Assembly: GCA_030295235.1 (NCBI GenBank) | Contig: AP026144.1 | Coordinates: forward strand, 558,001 to 622,000 | Direction of reading: 5' to 3' | Origin: Fistulifera solaris | Taxonomy: Eukaryota; Bacillariophyta; Bacillariophyceae; Naviculales; Stauroneidaceae | DNA: 64,000 nt | Part shown: positions 63,459 to 64,000 of the stretch, piece after piece | Layout: each line of letters opens with the position of its first letter | How positions within the stretch are numbered: position 1 is the stretch's first letter | Notes under the pieces: model-generated | The model's input: only the letters and a program-made list of their open reading frames with translations | What the model was told of the DNA's origin: nothing | Databases searched by the model: none | Program-made: the position numbers and the translations under genes

Positions 63459-64000
63459 TTACATTGGTTGAAATGTGCTAGAATTCCCATCGTCAGATTC
63501 CTCCTCGTCGCTTTCACTGTCGTCACCACATCGCTCTTTAGAATCCATTTCCTCCCAATAATGCAACTCGGGAATGTTTTGCTCCTTTTCATTCCATTGA
63601 CCGCCATCAATAAAAAGTTTAGGACTGTTCACGTCCATCCAAACATCTTCGGAACGCGGGAGACCGTTCAGGTGCACGCGGACGTGATTGTCATCGATCT
63701 CTGTAACAATCCCAGCGAAACATTGCTCTTCTTCGGATAATGTCTTTTCTTCATCGTCGTCACTCGACTCTTCGTCTCTCGTGTTCGTCGTTCCTGGTAG
63801 CATACAAAGGACCCGATCCTCTAATGCGAGACCCTGTTTCTTGCGAATAGGTTTGGCTAGGTGCCAAACCTCTGTTGATGATGGGACGCCGGTCCCTCTC
63901 GACAACGCCTTTCCTTTCGATCCCCCGGGTTTCGGTGTTTTAGCTTTCAAAGTCTTTGCAACGTCTCCGGTAGTCGGTCGCACCACTTCGACCCAAAATT
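63459..64000 (-). CDS. Acidic protein with a possible Tudor/chromo-like barrel, 5' part beyond the window
   Basis: The frame is open to the window edge (at least 180 residues, reading ...FWVEVVRPTTGDVAK at the edge), so the start is missing. A basic Lys/Pro/Gly linker is followed by LEDRVLCMLPGTTN, an acidic Ser/Asp/Glu run, then CFAGIVTEIDDNHVRVHLNG and EDVWMDVNSPKLFIDGGQWN, which looks like a small beta barrel of the Tudor or KOW type. The C-terminus is again acidic. A nuclear or RNA-related role is a guess; the family is not recognised. Confidence 0.5.
   Translation of the reverse strand, partial: FWVEVVRPTTGDVAKTLKAKTPKPGGSKGKALSRGTGVPSSTEVWHLAKPIRKKQGLALEDRVLCMLPGTTNTRDEESSDDDEEKTLSEEEQCFAGIVTEIDDNHVRVHLNGLPRSEDVWMDVNSPKLFIDGGQWNEKEQNIPELHYWEEMDSKERCGDDSESDEEESDDGNSSTFQPM

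Overview
The window is nuclear DNA from a photosynthetic stramenopile, most likely a raphid pennate diatom. Several proteins begin with a signal peptide ending in the diatom plastid-import motif (a hydrophobic stretch, then A/S/C-F-x-P-like: TAFVV, VQCFLIP, VLAFSQ, ADAFVV, SAFLTT). Introns are few, short (about 68-256 bp) and GT-AG. Genes are packed tightly, often tail to tail, and the gene mix is typical of diatoms: a type II IDH with an EF-hand, class 1A DHODH, DUF6816-like lumen protein, and a diatom-type LRR-like family. No rRNA, convincing tRNA, CRISPR array, bacterial operon or viral relic was seen.

Layout. 0-9 kb: two plastid-targeted proteins, a SERBP1/Stm1-like RNA-binding protein, a two-domain glycosidase (GH1 + GH18), DRG1 GTPase, a small membrane protein. 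9-20 kb: four-exon mitochondrial glycine decarboxylase P-protein, a Qb-SNARE, an extended-synaptotagmin-like SMP-C2 protein, a zinc-finger/ankyrin protein, a DUF6816-like lumen protein, then a non-autonomous DNA transposon of about 1.14 kb with TA flanks. 20-34 kb: plastid mTERF, Rgp1-like arrestin-fold protein, a lumenal Tat-type protein, an unknown type II membrane protein, histidine acid phosphatase, UFL1-like E3, atypical SDR, secreted unknown. 34-46 kb: CUL1-like cullin, GT8 glycosyltransferase, plastid PPR protein, unknown membrane protein, XRN2/Rat1 exonuclease. 46-64 kb: decayed LRR-like gene, carnitine acetyltransferase with presequence and SKL end, TUTase/non-canonical poly(A) polymerase, unknown TM protein, Tudor-like protein, sulfotransferase, EF-hand IDH, class 1A DHODH with a C-terminal membrane segment, plastid A-type Fe-S carrier, plastid S1 protein, and a partial acidic protein.

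How the genes relate. They do not form one cluster. Themes are mitochondrial and peroxisomal carbon metabolism (P-protein, IDH, CrAT), plastid maintenance (mTERF, PPR, SufA-like, S1, lumen proteins), membrane traffic (SNARE, Rgp1, E-Syt) and protein modification (cullin, UFL1).

The strongest global signal is technical. About 20 otherwise conserved genes change reading frame by exactly one base, nearly always at a short homopolymer, in both directions. Correcting each run by one base gives a length divisible by three in every spliced model. This looks like residual long-read error, not mass pseudogenisation, and gene models below are given across these breaks. The most interesting biology is the GH1-GH18 fusion, the calcium-linked, probably NAD-dependent IDH, the membrane-tethered class 1A DHODH, the TIR element and a dispersed palindromic repeat family.
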